Assembly: GCF_040954645.1 (NCBI RefSeq)
Contig: NC_092806.1
Coordinates: 21,911,644 to 21,975,643, forward strand
Direction of reading: 5' to 3'
DNA length: 64,000 nucleotides
Origin: Diabrotica undecimpunctata
Lineage: Eukaryota; Arthropoda; Insecta; Coleoptera; Chrysomelidae
This document shows, piece after piece, positions 54,318 to 64,000 of the stretch. The stretch's first letter is position 1. Every line of letters begins with the position of its first letter. The position numbers were made by a program, and so were the translations under genes. The notes under the pieces are model-generated. The model ran no database searches. It had not been told where the DNA came from and was given only the letters and a program-made list of their open reading frames with translations.

Positions 54318-55145
54318 TTACCGTGGACTTATGTGGTGACGATATGATATTTGACCAATGGTTGCTATCCATTCTTCTCTCTCCTGGGCGCGGTGTGCTG
54401 CCTCAGACAGAGAATAACCGGTAGCGCAGTTTATTTGGTCTGACCATCGGAGTGGCGATCTTCCTCGGGTTCTTTTACCATCTAGCTTGCCTTCAACCAC
54501 CAACCTCTCCAAGCCTTCTATTCGTCTGGTAATGTGTCCAAAGTACCTGAATATATTTTGGTTGATGATTATGGTAAACCTAGTATTGATGTCGAGTTCT
54601 GTCAATATTGAGACATTTGTGCGATGTGCTATCCAGGGTATGCGCATCATTCTACGATATACCCACATTTCAAAGGCCATTATACGTCGTGAGTCGGACT
54701 TTTTAATGGTCCAAGTTTCTGACGCATAGGTAGCGATAGGAAAGATAAGCGTAAGTACTAGGCGCAGTTTCGTGTTCCTGGTTATGTCCGCATCTTTCCA
54801 GATTTTAGTAAGTTTGAACGTTGCTGATCTAGCCATTGTAAGCCGTCGACGTATCTCTTCTTCGCATCCAGCATTGTTTGTGATAACAGAACCTAAGTAA
54901 TTGAAACGGCTTACCATATCAAACCCCGCTACGTTTCGTATTTCTGGCTGGTTATTTCTAATTCGATCGATTATTATTACCTTGGTCTTCTGTACATTAA
55001 TTTTAAGTCGATATTCACGACTAATAGTATCTAGTCTGTTCATGATGTATTCAAGGTCATTTGTTGATGATGCTAGTACTAAAGTGTCGTCAGCATAGCG
55101 GAGATGGCTGATTTTTGGCGTCCGAGTGATATTCCTCCTTGCCAT
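54318..55145 (-). CDS. Reverse transcriptase palm to C-terminus, open frame
   Basis: 275 codons without a stop. The catalytic box ISHLRYADDTLVLASS is near residues 12-27, followed by LKINVQKTKVIIIDR and SRFNYLGSVITNNAGC (thumb). The C-terminal region has IFPIATYASETWTIKKSDSR, WVYRRMMRIPWIAHRTNVSI, IFRYFGHITRRIEGLERLVV and GKRTRGRSPLRWSD, and ends SYRHHISPR. The YADD pair is intact. Upstream RT blocks are in other frames, so the ATG is incidental. The tail has no TTC repeat left. Confidence 0.9.
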   Translation of the reverse strand: MARRNITRTPKISHLRYADDTLVLASSTNDLEYIMNRLDTISREYRLKINVQKTKVIIIDRIRNNQPEIRNVAGFDMVSRFNYLGSVITNNAGCEEEIRRRLTMARSATFKLTKIWKDADITRNTKLRLVLTLIFPIATYASETWTIKKSDSRRIMAFEMWVYRRMMRIPWIAHRTNVSILTELDINTRFTIIINQNIFRYFGHITRRIEGLERLVVEGKLDGKRTRGRSPLRWSDQINCATGYSLSEAAHRAQEREEWIATIGQISYRHHISPR

Positions 55146-55575
55146 CCGTCGAATACAATGCGCATGATGTGTTCACTATATATATTGAATAACGTGGGAG
55201 TGATAATACATCCTTGACGAACACCGGCTTTTAGTTTAAAATTATCGGAGTATATGGACTCTTATGTTTGCTGTGTTGTTGATATACAGTGGTTTCAGTA
55301 GGTATATTAGATGTTTGGGGGTACCCATTTCTCAGGTTTGGGGGTACTCAGTATTCCTCACATTTTATGCCACTTTACATTATCGAACGCTTTCGAGTAG
55401 CGGACGAAGCACAAATATGTTTCTAGATTAAATTCTCTAGATTTTTCTATAATTTGTCTGAGATTGAGACTTTGTTCTCGTGTGCCTTTTCCAGGGACAA
55501 ATCCACATTGTTCTTGTGGGATCTGTGGTAGAAGTATTGATTTTAATATCTCGTTAATTCGATGCATTACATTTA
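54318..55575 (-). mobile_element. RTE-like element, 5' truncated
   Basis: The RT starts with HRINEILKSILLPQIPQEQC, GFVPGKGTREQSLNLRQII, TYLCFVRYSKAFDNVKW (in the family FVDYSKAFD, so the Asp is Arg). It continues LKAGVRQGCIITPTLFNIYS in a shifted frame and then the long ORF below. It is truncated on the right near 55570, where it abuts the DUF7869-like fragment. It is related to 42448-43945. Confidence 0.87.
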
Positions 55576-56060
55576 AAATGCCACTGAGTAGGTTTTTTAA
55601 CAACAACATCACTTGTCTTTCTCCAGTCTAATATCTGCCAGCCTTTAAAAAGTCTTAGTACCTTTGAGTGTTGTTTTCCAATTATGTCTTCATATTCTTT
55701 TCTGTTTATTACAAGGTTCTTCTTTTTTATCTCCCTTTCTATCTTACCGAAATCCTATCTGGTGCCAAAAAGGAATGACCAACAACAGTAAACGCAAACT
55801 CCACTTCCTTGATGTGACCAGATGCTTCATAAACCAACGAGTAGATTATCGTAGACATCATCGTGCTGTTTTTGTTCTGTCCACCACATATCTGCAATTG
55901 GTAAATTTTTTTAATTTGATTGTTAAAGTTAAATTTTATGAGAGTATCATGTACAGCAAAGGCAACAGCATTTGAATCTTTTGGATGTTCACACTCCAGC
56001 CACACATACGACGTCACATTTGCAGAAGAAATATGGGATTTCGAATTTCCAGCCATGAGG
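55560..56060 (-). pseudogene. DUF7869-like transposon protein fragment
   Basis: The frame 55739-56056 reads VTSYVWLECEHPKDSNAVAF, AVHDTLIKFNF, QLQICGGQNKNSTMMSTIIY, IKEVEFAFTVVGHSFLAPDR. After a shift it continues FGKIEREIKKKNLVINRKEY, ILDWRKTSDVVVKKPTQWHF. The blocks GGQNKN, VVGHS..PDR and P.QWHF are typical of the DUF7869-type proteins spread by insect transposons. I recall this association but could not check it. An RTE-like element truncates it on the 3' side. Confidence 0.55.
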
Positions 56061-56499
56061 GTGAAATTATAAACATTTATTTGCTACGAGAAATAAGCCG
56101 TCTGGTCGGGAAGCTTTGGTAAGAAAGTATTTTTTTGACAATCAAAAGTGTATTATGATTTGATTCGTTTTTTAAAAAAGACTAAAGGACTTTAGCTCTT
56201 AATGTATGAACTCTCTGCTCTGTTATAACCTTTAACTTTTCCTCTTCTGAATTTTCGTTTCTTAAAATTTTCTTCGTTCTGAGACACACAGAACAAGTAT
56301 CCATTAAGAGAGTGTCGAATGATATGTTGTAGCGTCCATTAACGTATGTTCGAAAATATGATAACTTTGCGGAATGATGTGGATAACGTACATTCTGTAA
56401 AGTTTTGTAAAATTCAAATCACATGGTAAATACAATCTAGTTAATCATCCTTTATTATAATGACTCTTTGCACCGTCCAAACGCCCCATAAATGTTTGG
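56061..56499. other. AT-rich gap
   Basis: Nothing recognised before the presumed Gypsy LTR. Confidence 0.35.
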
Positions 56500-59380
56500 A
56501 TAGATAATTTTATTGGATCAAATCTACCTTTTGTTGTTTCTCCCTTTCTTCTCTCTTTTGGTGTTTCACTCCGGTTAACAAACCTTACAACACGCTCTCT
56601 CTTTTCTTTCAGAACTTAAATGAGTTATTCCAAGGAATGCTCTCTTGCACACTCTTAAAAATCCACCATCTACTGTAGGAACAAAATATTTAATTGAAAT
56701 TCCATGGGTCGATTTCTTCGGTAGCCAGTTTTGTGTTGCTTTTTATGCTTTTTTGCGATTCCGCCCAGTTTCGACACAAATTGCACACAAGTCGTCATCA
56801 ATTAATTTCTTATAATTACTGTAAATTTCTGTTTTAAAGTCAGTTGTAATTGAATTAAATAAAGTTATGTTACTCTGTTAGTTTTAGCTTTAAAAGAGTA
56901 TATTTAAAAAGTACCTTCGGAAGGGACAACCCTGAAGTGGAGCAGTCGGTGAATTAGTGCGAGAGTCTGCAGAAGATCCTCGTCGTTTCCAAACGTTTAC
57001 GCGCCAGCGAACCAAAATCCAGGAAAGACTGCAGCCGTTTAACCCACGGATTCCAAAAAAATTAGCACAGAAACATATTTATGAAACATTATTAAGAAAG
57101 TTGAAAAGAAACTTAAAGAAGAAAATAAACTTGTACCAAAAAGGAATGCCTTATACCTGTAAGCAAATTTTATCTTATTTCTATATCATATCGCAAGTAT
57201 CATCATTTAGAATAAGCTATTCTCTTTCAACAATTTTTGAATCTAACATAGAATCTACTGAAAATATCAAACCAGATTTACATTTTGTTGACAATAATCA
57301 TATTCTTAAGTCCACAAAATCGTTTGAAATACCTTCTATAATTATTGCACCAGCATCCAATTTAAATTATTCTAATATTAATATTCCCATTCTAATGTTA
57401 ATAAGGATCTTTCTATCGTACCAGAGAACGACGGCCATCCAAATAAACTCTGAAATTTTATTGATGTTATTTCCTTGCTTCTAAACCATTTCTGGGATCA
57501 TACAAATCCCGAAACTTTTCAAATCATATGCTTACCCGAGGAATTACGAACAACAAAATTAAAGGAAAAGCTAGAGAAATTCTTTCTGAATACGGCTGTA
57601 AAGACTGACCGTGAATAAAATCAATTCTTGCCCAAAATTTTGCAGACCAACGTAACGCTAGAGATTTAGTCAATCTTCGTCAAGCCCCAAACAAAAATCC
57701 TTATTAATTCCATGAAAACGTCATGAGTCTTTTAAATACTATCTCAAATCACATTGAATTGTTCGCAGAACATGAGGAAGTTAAAAGAAGTAAAAAATAA
57801 TTTTTCCAATAACAACCTCTAATCACATTTTTGGCAGGTCTAAAAGAACCCTTAGGATCAACAATTTGATGCATGAGATCACCGAATCTAGCTCTTGCTA
57901 TTTAATATATTCGGAAAGAAAATAATATTAAATATCTCCAAAAATCTCATAATTATTCCTTATCATCTTCTAGCAAATATCTTCTAACAAATAACCTGCC
58001 ACTTCACAAACGCAGAGACACAATTTAACCCATATATCCGCTCCTACACGATGGCAGCCTGAAATGCCCAAGCCCCAATGGCTATAACCATTCTTTAGCC
58101 AAATTAAATGCCTATGCAACAACAGCCATTCAACAATAGTCCAAGAGGGACATTTCAACCCCCTAGATTCCAACAATATCAACAAATCAATATGCACAAA
58201 ATTTTAGGACTAATCAACCCAATTTTCGTAAACCAGTTCCATCTCAATCATATACGCCAACACGTTTGGGCGTATCCACACGCCAAACCGGCTTTAATAG
58301 ACTCCAATCTCAAAGAAACTTCTGCTTTTAATAAACAGCCAGCACCCAATTCACCGTAGAAGAGCTCTTTTATATCAAACAACAAGGGAAAAATAATTAC
58401 CATGAAGGTATATACAATGACACATACCCAGATTACCCTACTATGAACAAAAAGCCAAGAATATGAGGAAGCAGATGTAAATTTTCAAAGATTTCAAGAA
58501 TAAAAAGAAGAAACGTAGTAGAATTATATTCATATGCTGACAAAAAAAAAAATCACCCCTTAAACTTCTTATTAATACAGGAGCCACTAAATTTCTCCTC
58601 AATCCTGATATAGTTAATGAATTCTACAAAAATAATACTAAATATAAACCATTTATTGTTACATTAATTTTTTAGAATCATTCACAAGATTATTGTGTAG
58701 AAATTCCAATTTTTTCTGAATTCCTCAGAGATTATCTTAGAATTTTATCTTTTCAAATTTCAGCCTCGATAATCTTAAACTTCTGAAACCGATTTTATCC
58801 AAGCTACCCTTACTACAGATTCTATTCTTCCTATTAATTACTAAGTCACAAACATATAGTCCAGCTAGAGCCCCAAGCAATTACACAAGTTAGATTGCCA
58901 AGAATCATCAGGTAAAACCGCCATCCCAAGATAAGAAGTCGAAGGTGCAATCCTAAGAGAAACTCTCACCGTCGAATGTAATCAACTTGCCTGGACCGTC
59001 AATAATACTAGAGCTAGTCAATAACACCGATGACTATATCCAAGTAGCATAACGATCCCATCAAGAGTCAACCAATACATCTCGAAGAACATCATATATA
59101 CACGTCAGATGTCATACCTACCGACGACAATAATCTAAGAGATGTCGATCCTCTCGTTAGAACTGATCATCTTAACACAGGAAGAAGAAAGATTTCAGTC
59201 CATCCTCCCAACATAAAACCAAATTTTTGGTTTTCTTAAGCTACGCAAACCGAAAAAAGAAAATAATTAGCAGAATCCCACCACAGCAGAAGACATCCCT
59301 GGCCAAAGCCAAGTTTCAGCCAAGCTCAGAAATAGTACACAGAGTTTTGTTCATACATCACAAAACTTCCTCGGTGGATG
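56500..59380 (+). mobile_element. Gypsy-type LTR retrotransposon remnant: LTR end, gag, protease
   Basis: A putative LTR with AATAAAG near 56858 is followed by a primer-binding-like site. Gag starts about 56957: SAEDPRRFQTFTRQRTKIQE, RLQPFNPRIPKKL, IYETLLRKLKRNL. After frame changes it continues DHTNPETF, TNNKIKGKAREILSEYGC, ILAQNFADQRNARDLVNLR, NKNPY, HENVMSLLNTISNHIELFAE, ITFLAGLKEPLGSTI (the capsid-like gag core). Protease remnants follow at 58555-58620: PLKLLINTGATKFLLNPD. The active-site Asp of DTG is Asn (AAT at 58574-58576). RT, RNase H, integrase and the 3' LTR are missing. Stops are common. It is an old, defective copy. Confidence 0.78.
56938..56952 (+). other. Putative tRNA primer-binding site of the Gypsy remnant
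   Basis: TGGAGCAGTCGGTGA resembles the TGGCGCAGTCGGT-type sites complementary to tRNA-Ser that several insect Gypsy lineages use. It lies 19 bases before gag, at the expected LTR boundary. The match is from memory. Confidence 0.4.
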
Positions 59381-59504
59381 GAGAAATTACGATACATTAA
59401 CCCCGATTGTCAGTGGTACTGCAGTCCAATACTTTACTTTATTTTACCAATACTTTGGTACATAAATAACTATATTTTTATTTTACTTTACTATAACTTT
59501 TTAT

Positions 59505-60722
59505 ATATTCGTAATTCAAAATACGGGACTGCGAGTTGCTTTGGGTGCCTTTCGAACAAGCCCCATACTAAGTATATGCAGTGAGTAAGGGCAAACCCCT
59601 TTAGAATTTAGAAGAGATTTTTTAAGTTTGTCGTTTGCTTGTAAAGTTCTTTCCTCTCTAGATAACCCAGTCTACCACAACGTTCATAGCAATCGTTTTA
59701 ACCACTACTTCTCAACTCATTTTTAATGTAATCAGCCTTTCTATGAACGAATTAACCGATTACTTCATAAATATAGCATAATATTCCCGACAATATACCA
59801 CCCTTCCGAAAACCCTTCTCCTCCATAGACTGTAAATAAACCACCAGTAATCACTGATCCATCAAAATTTAATAAACATTAATCCCCACCAGCCTTGTTA
59901 GTAAACCAAAGATATTATGGATAGATTTAGCGATTACCGACAGATCTACACATATGCATCAAAAACAACGGACGGAGTCGGCGCAGCCATTTTCTGTAAT
60001 ACTCATAATGCTAAATTTATGGACTATCTCCAATGCAGAACTATACGCAATCCTTGAAGCTCTAAAATTCATTAACAAAACGAACCAGAGAAATTACACA
60101 ATCGTAACTGACTCAATGAATGCCCTTTGTGACATCCAAAACATATACTCCAGCAATCCTATTCATGAAAACATTTACGAAAAACTTCAAAATGCTGCAA
60201 ACGAAAACAAACACGTGGTATTAATCTGGGTTCCATCTCATATTGGAATACACGGTAACGAGGCTGTGGACTGTCTAACTCACGAAGCAGCGACAAGTGA
60301 TGGTCAAGCGCAATTAAATAAAATAGTGCCAAGTGATCTTAAATTGTGCTTAAAAACGTAGTTAGTTGTGCGTGGCAAAACAAATGGTCGCAGTGTTCCG
60401 AAAAACTAAGACAAATTAAAGACAATGCTTGACAAAAACAAGCCTTTGTGTTACCTAGAAAAAAAAAGTCATCTTTTCTCGACTTCGACTTGGTCACACC
60501 CGTCATACACATCTTTACCGAATTACAAGAGACAATCCTCCATACTGCAACCAATATCAAACCAGCAGTACAGTAAAACATATTTTAATCGAATGTCAAA
60601 TTTTCCAGGAAACGAGAAGTAAACTCAACCTTCCCAGCGACATAGACGAGCTTCTTAGAGACAACAATCATCTAAACAATATTATAAAGTTTTTAACGGC
60701 TATAGGCATAAAAGATATTTAA
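59505..60722 (+). mobile_element. I/Jockey-group non-LTR 3' part with RNase H
   Basis: Before the RNase H domain the sequence reads GTASCFGCLSNKPHTKYMQ and PLEFRRDFLSLSFACKVLSS, LDNPVYHNV. The RNase H domain follows from 59941: IYTYASKTTDGVGAAIF (YTDGS in the family; the first catalytic Asp is Tyr, codon TAT at 59953-59955), SNAELYAILEALKF (Glu kept), YTIVTDSMNALCDI (Asp kept), VLIWVPSHIGIHGNEAVDCL (final Asp kept). The C-terminal zinc-binding region is worn (YCNQYQ near 60550, then KHILIECQIFQETRSKLNLP). The end is IIKFLTAIGIKDI with a stop near 60722, then a poly(A)-like run at 60870. Frameshifts lie near 60010 and 60360. Confidence 0.82.
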
Positions 60723-62198
60723 ATTAAAATCTAGTCTGTATCACAAATTACATATATCAAGCTTCTTCCATGTTAGTATGTAATTAATATTTACCTTTCT
60801 TTGTTCTAATATGTATTTTTCATTGTTGTCGTCTATAACGTCAGTAGTTCGGACGACATTAAATAAATCAATAAAAAAAACCGTTGACAAGTAAGAAATC
60901 ACCTTTTTTCAATATATGTTTTAACTGTATGTAGTAAATTATGAACGCTACTGTCGGTTAGCCAGACCAATCAACAATTTTAAATACAATTCCTAGATGC
61001 GTGAGAATATGCAAATTAGGGCCATCCCAATTGGCGGTACCTATATCTTGTAGTCCTTGTATATGTCATTATTGTTCTGTTCTACAGATATGATTTTCTT
61101 TTTTTTTGCTGTCAAGTTTTTGTTTGCTGTTCGATGGTGTATTATTAGGTTTTCCATTATCGTTTACTTTTTCTTTTCACGGTTGCTCTTTCAGCAGCAT
61201 TTATAATATTTATTTGTATGATAGTTTGTTTCATGAGGTCTCTACTATCTTTCATATTATTTAATATAGCCCGTTTATAAATTATTTTACGTATTGTGTA
61301 TGTGTATTTGCCACTTACTCTGCTTTGTTTTAAGAATTCTTATTAATATTATCTCTAAGTCAGTACACTATCACAGTATAGACTGTTAGTATTATTTTGG
61401 CGAGCAAATTCTCTACACCAATGGTGCAGTTAATAACCGAAAGTAGGAACTTCGCGTAATATAACGAAGATAAATTAATAAGTGGAATCCTTCGAGCATC
61501 GATTACATAATTGGAAAGTTGGCAGACTCAAAGATAACTTGATTATGAACGAGCGTGTGATATATAGAGCGTTCCATTAAATCTGTTATCAGAAGCTTAA
61601 TCTGTAATGCGGGTTGTCGTGTACAGCATTAACGTCAGACTTGATTTGCAGGCCTGTCAGCGGTCGGCGGATGAACTGCACCGGAGTATACTACCTAGTA
61701 CACTACAAAAATGATACATAGAACATTTTCACAAATGACAAGACGGAAGACGGTATTTTTTTAAGAATTCTGACTTTATTTAGGAAAGAGTAATATATAG
61801 ATAAAATGTATAGAAATTAGCATTATTTTTAAGAAATAAATTCTCGAAAATCCGTGTGTAGGGGAAAGGATGAGGTAGCTGGTTCGATAATTTAAAAGCA
61901 AATATTTGTAAAAATATATTCTCACCTTCCTACTTTTGATAGATAAAAAATAGATATAAATCTCGAAGGACCAGTGATCAATAGGTCACAACAAAATTGA
62001 AAATGGAATAATTAAAATGAAATTTCTGGTAGAAATATTTTTATTTTATGATTTACGTAAATAAATAGCAATATGTGAATTGCCAACAAATCACCTTTTT
62101 AAATAATAATAAAATATATAAATCTTCTTAGAAAACACAAACGTTCATATTAAGGGTTTTTAAAATTAAATAAATGAAATGTGTATAGCAAAAAAGTT
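60723..62198. other. 1.5-kb stretch without recognised genes
   Basis: AT-rich. A somewhat GC-richer patch at 61590-61690 carries no ORF. Confidence 0.45.
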
Positions 62199-63489
62199 TA
62201 GTTGTATAACCGGCAAGTAAAAGGGCAACACGGGTTCGGCGTATTTTGCCATGTTAAATCCCATAAGAAATCGCTAAGGTCCATTCTGGTCATTTTTGAC
62301 GCTTTTCGTTGTGGAGGCGCCACGGCTCGTCCGATCGTGACGTGCAAGGTATCGTCGAAAACGGGGGGGGGGGGGGAAAGAATACGTTAACATAAAAAAC
62401 AAAGATGGCGGCATTGTCAAACGTGCAAGGTATTGATGGAAAGGGGAGGTGGTAACGAATATGTTTAAAACAAAAAACAAACTCAAAGACATTGCCAAAA
62501 CGGCACTATATCGTATCTTCGGTGTTATTGGACCGATTGTTACGTGCAAGGCATCAAACGAAAGGGGAGGGGCAACGAATACGTAGACACAGAAAAAAAC
62601 ATGGCGGCGTATTGCCAAAAGTACACTAAGCTTGTAACGTCTACAAGGTCAACGTACAACAACGTGGAAGGTATCGATGAAAAGGGGAGGTGGTAACGAA
62701 TATGTTAGGACAAAAACGCAAAGACTTTGCCAAAACGGCACTATATTGTATTCCCGTTGCTATTGGTCCGATTTTGACGTATGAGACGTCAAACGAAAGA
62801 GAATGGGATATGGAATATGACAACAATAAAATCAAACATGGTAACATTGCCAAAATGGCACTATATCATATCTTTGTTGTTAATGGTTGAATTACTACGT
62901 ATAAAGCGGTAAATGAAAGAGGATGGGCTAATGAATATGTTATCACAAAAAAAAAACGCAAAGACATCGCCAAAACGGTATTACATCGTATCTCCTTTGT
63001 TATTGGACCGGTTTTGACGTACGAGACGTTAAATAAAAGGAAATGAGAAACCGTAACGAATTGCATACTATATTTTATCTACGACGAACAAGTAATTCAT
63101 TTTTAAAGTTGTTATTGTATTACCCGTCTCCAGTAAGAATATGTGTTGGTCATAAAAGGTTCTTATAAATCTCATCTGAGGATCATTACAAGTATCCTCC
63201 GAACGGTAACTACTATAGACAACTCACAAATATGATTATTGATATACGATATACGATATCGTTTTGTTGCATACTATATTTTATCCACAACAATTACCAT
63301 TTTACAATAATATTCAGATATAATCCAATTATGACGAGGCCTTGCACGTTACGATCGGACGAGCCGTCGCGCCTCCACAAAGAAAACCGTCAAAAATGAC
63401 CAGAATGGACCTTAGCGATTTCTTATGGGATTTAACATGGGAAAATACGCCGAACCTGTGCTGCCCTTTTACTTCGGCAACCCTGTAAT
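62199..63489. mobile_element. Non-autonomous DNA transposon with ~145-bp terminal inverted repeats
   Basis: The segment from about 62206 to 62355 is repeated in inverse orientation at about 63335-63485. Both hold AAATCCCATAAGAAATCGCT, AAGGTCCATTCTGGTCATTT and GGCTCGTCCGATCGT, with about 10% differences. The right outer end reads CAGGGTTGCCG inward, while the left outer bases are eroded. The CAGGG start fits a hAT-like end but this is not proven. There is no transposase ORF, and the interior is the tandem array listed separately. Near-palindromic CGATATACGATATACGATAT lies at 63240-63260. Confidence 0.85.
62390..63060 (+). repeat. Imperfect tandem array, ~120-bp unit, five to six copies
   Basis: The core GCCAAAACGGCACTATATCG recurs near 62490, 62728, 62848 and 62968, with a worn copy at 62604. 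Spacings are about 114-124 bp. Each unit also has a GAAAGGGGAGGTGGTAACGA-like box and a TTATTGGACCGATTTTGACG-like box. A run of 12 or more G lies at 62362-62376. Short frames reported on either strand here are by-products of the repeat. Confidence 0.85.
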
Positions 63490-64000
63490 TTGTCGGACCG
63501 GTATTTACTAAAGATTGGCACTGTCATTCCTTCTGTATGAATTGTAATAGCAGGTACTTTTAGCAGATACATATTTTATGCACTAACACTGAATTTAACT
63601 GAGGTAACTATTTACTAAAAACAAAGTTAATTGAAATCTGCTTTTATTTGGGAAACGTGAAAAGGATTTACTTCTTTCTAGTTAAGGAGCGAAAGAGGGA
63701 GTTTTGACTAGCGTGCTTCTATTTGAGAAGACAAAGACAAAGAGATTTAAGGATAGTTTAGTTTGAATAGTTGAATATAAAAAAACTGACAGTCGCAGGA
63801 GATCCGAAACAGCATGAAGAAGTCATATAGTGCTGATCGTAGGTCTTTAATTTAATGTAATGTAATTACATGTAATGTACATACCAAAAAATTATCATGA
63901 TTTATATATAAATTTTGATATATCCTGTAACAGGTCCCAAAAATGAATCAATGATTAATGTTCCACCAAGTACACATTAACTAATCAAACTATTTGCGTT
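63490..64000. other. Non-coding stretch to the window end
   Basis: Nothing recognised. Confidence 0.45.

Noticed and set aside
62274..63066. Several minus- and plus-strand frames of 66-114 codons
   Set aside because: They follow the ~120-bp tandem unit and repeat with it. There is no independent coding signal.

Overview
The window looks like nuclear DNA of an insect. It is AT-rich, has no operons or bacterial signals, and shows GT-AG splice signals, (AT)n microsatellites and a dense layered accumulation of transposable elements (TEs). The mix suggests a large repeat-rich genome, most likely a beetle: RTE-like non-LTR elements ending in TTC or ATC repeats, Jockey, I-like and R1 elements, Tc1/mariner, Tigger/pogo, piggyBac, hAT and Gypsy. 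The beetle assignment is inference and was not tested. No tRNA, rRNA or CRISPR array was recognised.

Layout. 1-4.6 kb: a complete 0.5 kb RTE-like composite with target-site duplication (TSD), a pogo-like transposase relic and a Jockey-like relic. 5.9-11.2 kb: a dead endonuclease fragment, a FLYWCH zinc-finger exon relic, a fold-back MITE, an RTE-like element split by another one, and a hAT relic. 12-14.3 kb: a piggyBac relic split by a young RTE-like insertion. 14.3-20.7 kb: hAT, a near-complete RT ORF, further RT relics and a Tc1 relic. 22.5-24.4 kb: a DDE_3-type transposase with an apparent intron that carries an RTE fragment. 25.4-25.9 kb: a candidate host exon on the minus strand. 26.5-32.2 kb: RTE-like and R1-like fragments, including an R1 split by a TSD-flanked insertion. 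32.5-33.6 kb: the best host gene, a secreted, glycosylation-rich repeat protein with a TATA/initiator promoter. 34.4-34.8 kb: a CpG-rich patch and a candidate phase-0 host exon. 35.3-44.1 kb: RTE-like, a second DDE_3 transposase, and a Tigger element whose 3' end is duplicated as 164-bp direct repeats around an RTE-like insertion. 45-49.3 kb: Jockey copies and an Env-like membrane segment. 50.8-53.2 kb: converging mariner-like and Tc1-like relics. 54.3-60.7 kb: RTE-like, a DUF7869-like fragment, a Gypsy gag-protease relic and an I-like RNase H relic. 62.2-63.5 kb: a DNA transposon with about 145-bp inverted repeats around a ~120-bp tandem array.

The genes do not form a pathway. What the window records is nested insertion history: at least five clear host/guest pairs, four insertions with readable TSDs of 8-13 bp and one flanked by unusually long repeats. 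Nearly every TE ORF is broken by truncation, frameshift, stop or loss of a catalytic residue. The exceptions with long open frames are the RT ORFs at 13.2, 16.4 and 54.3 kb. The items most likely to be host-encoded, and so most worth follow-up, are the secreted repeat protein and the exons at 25.5 and 34.6 kb.
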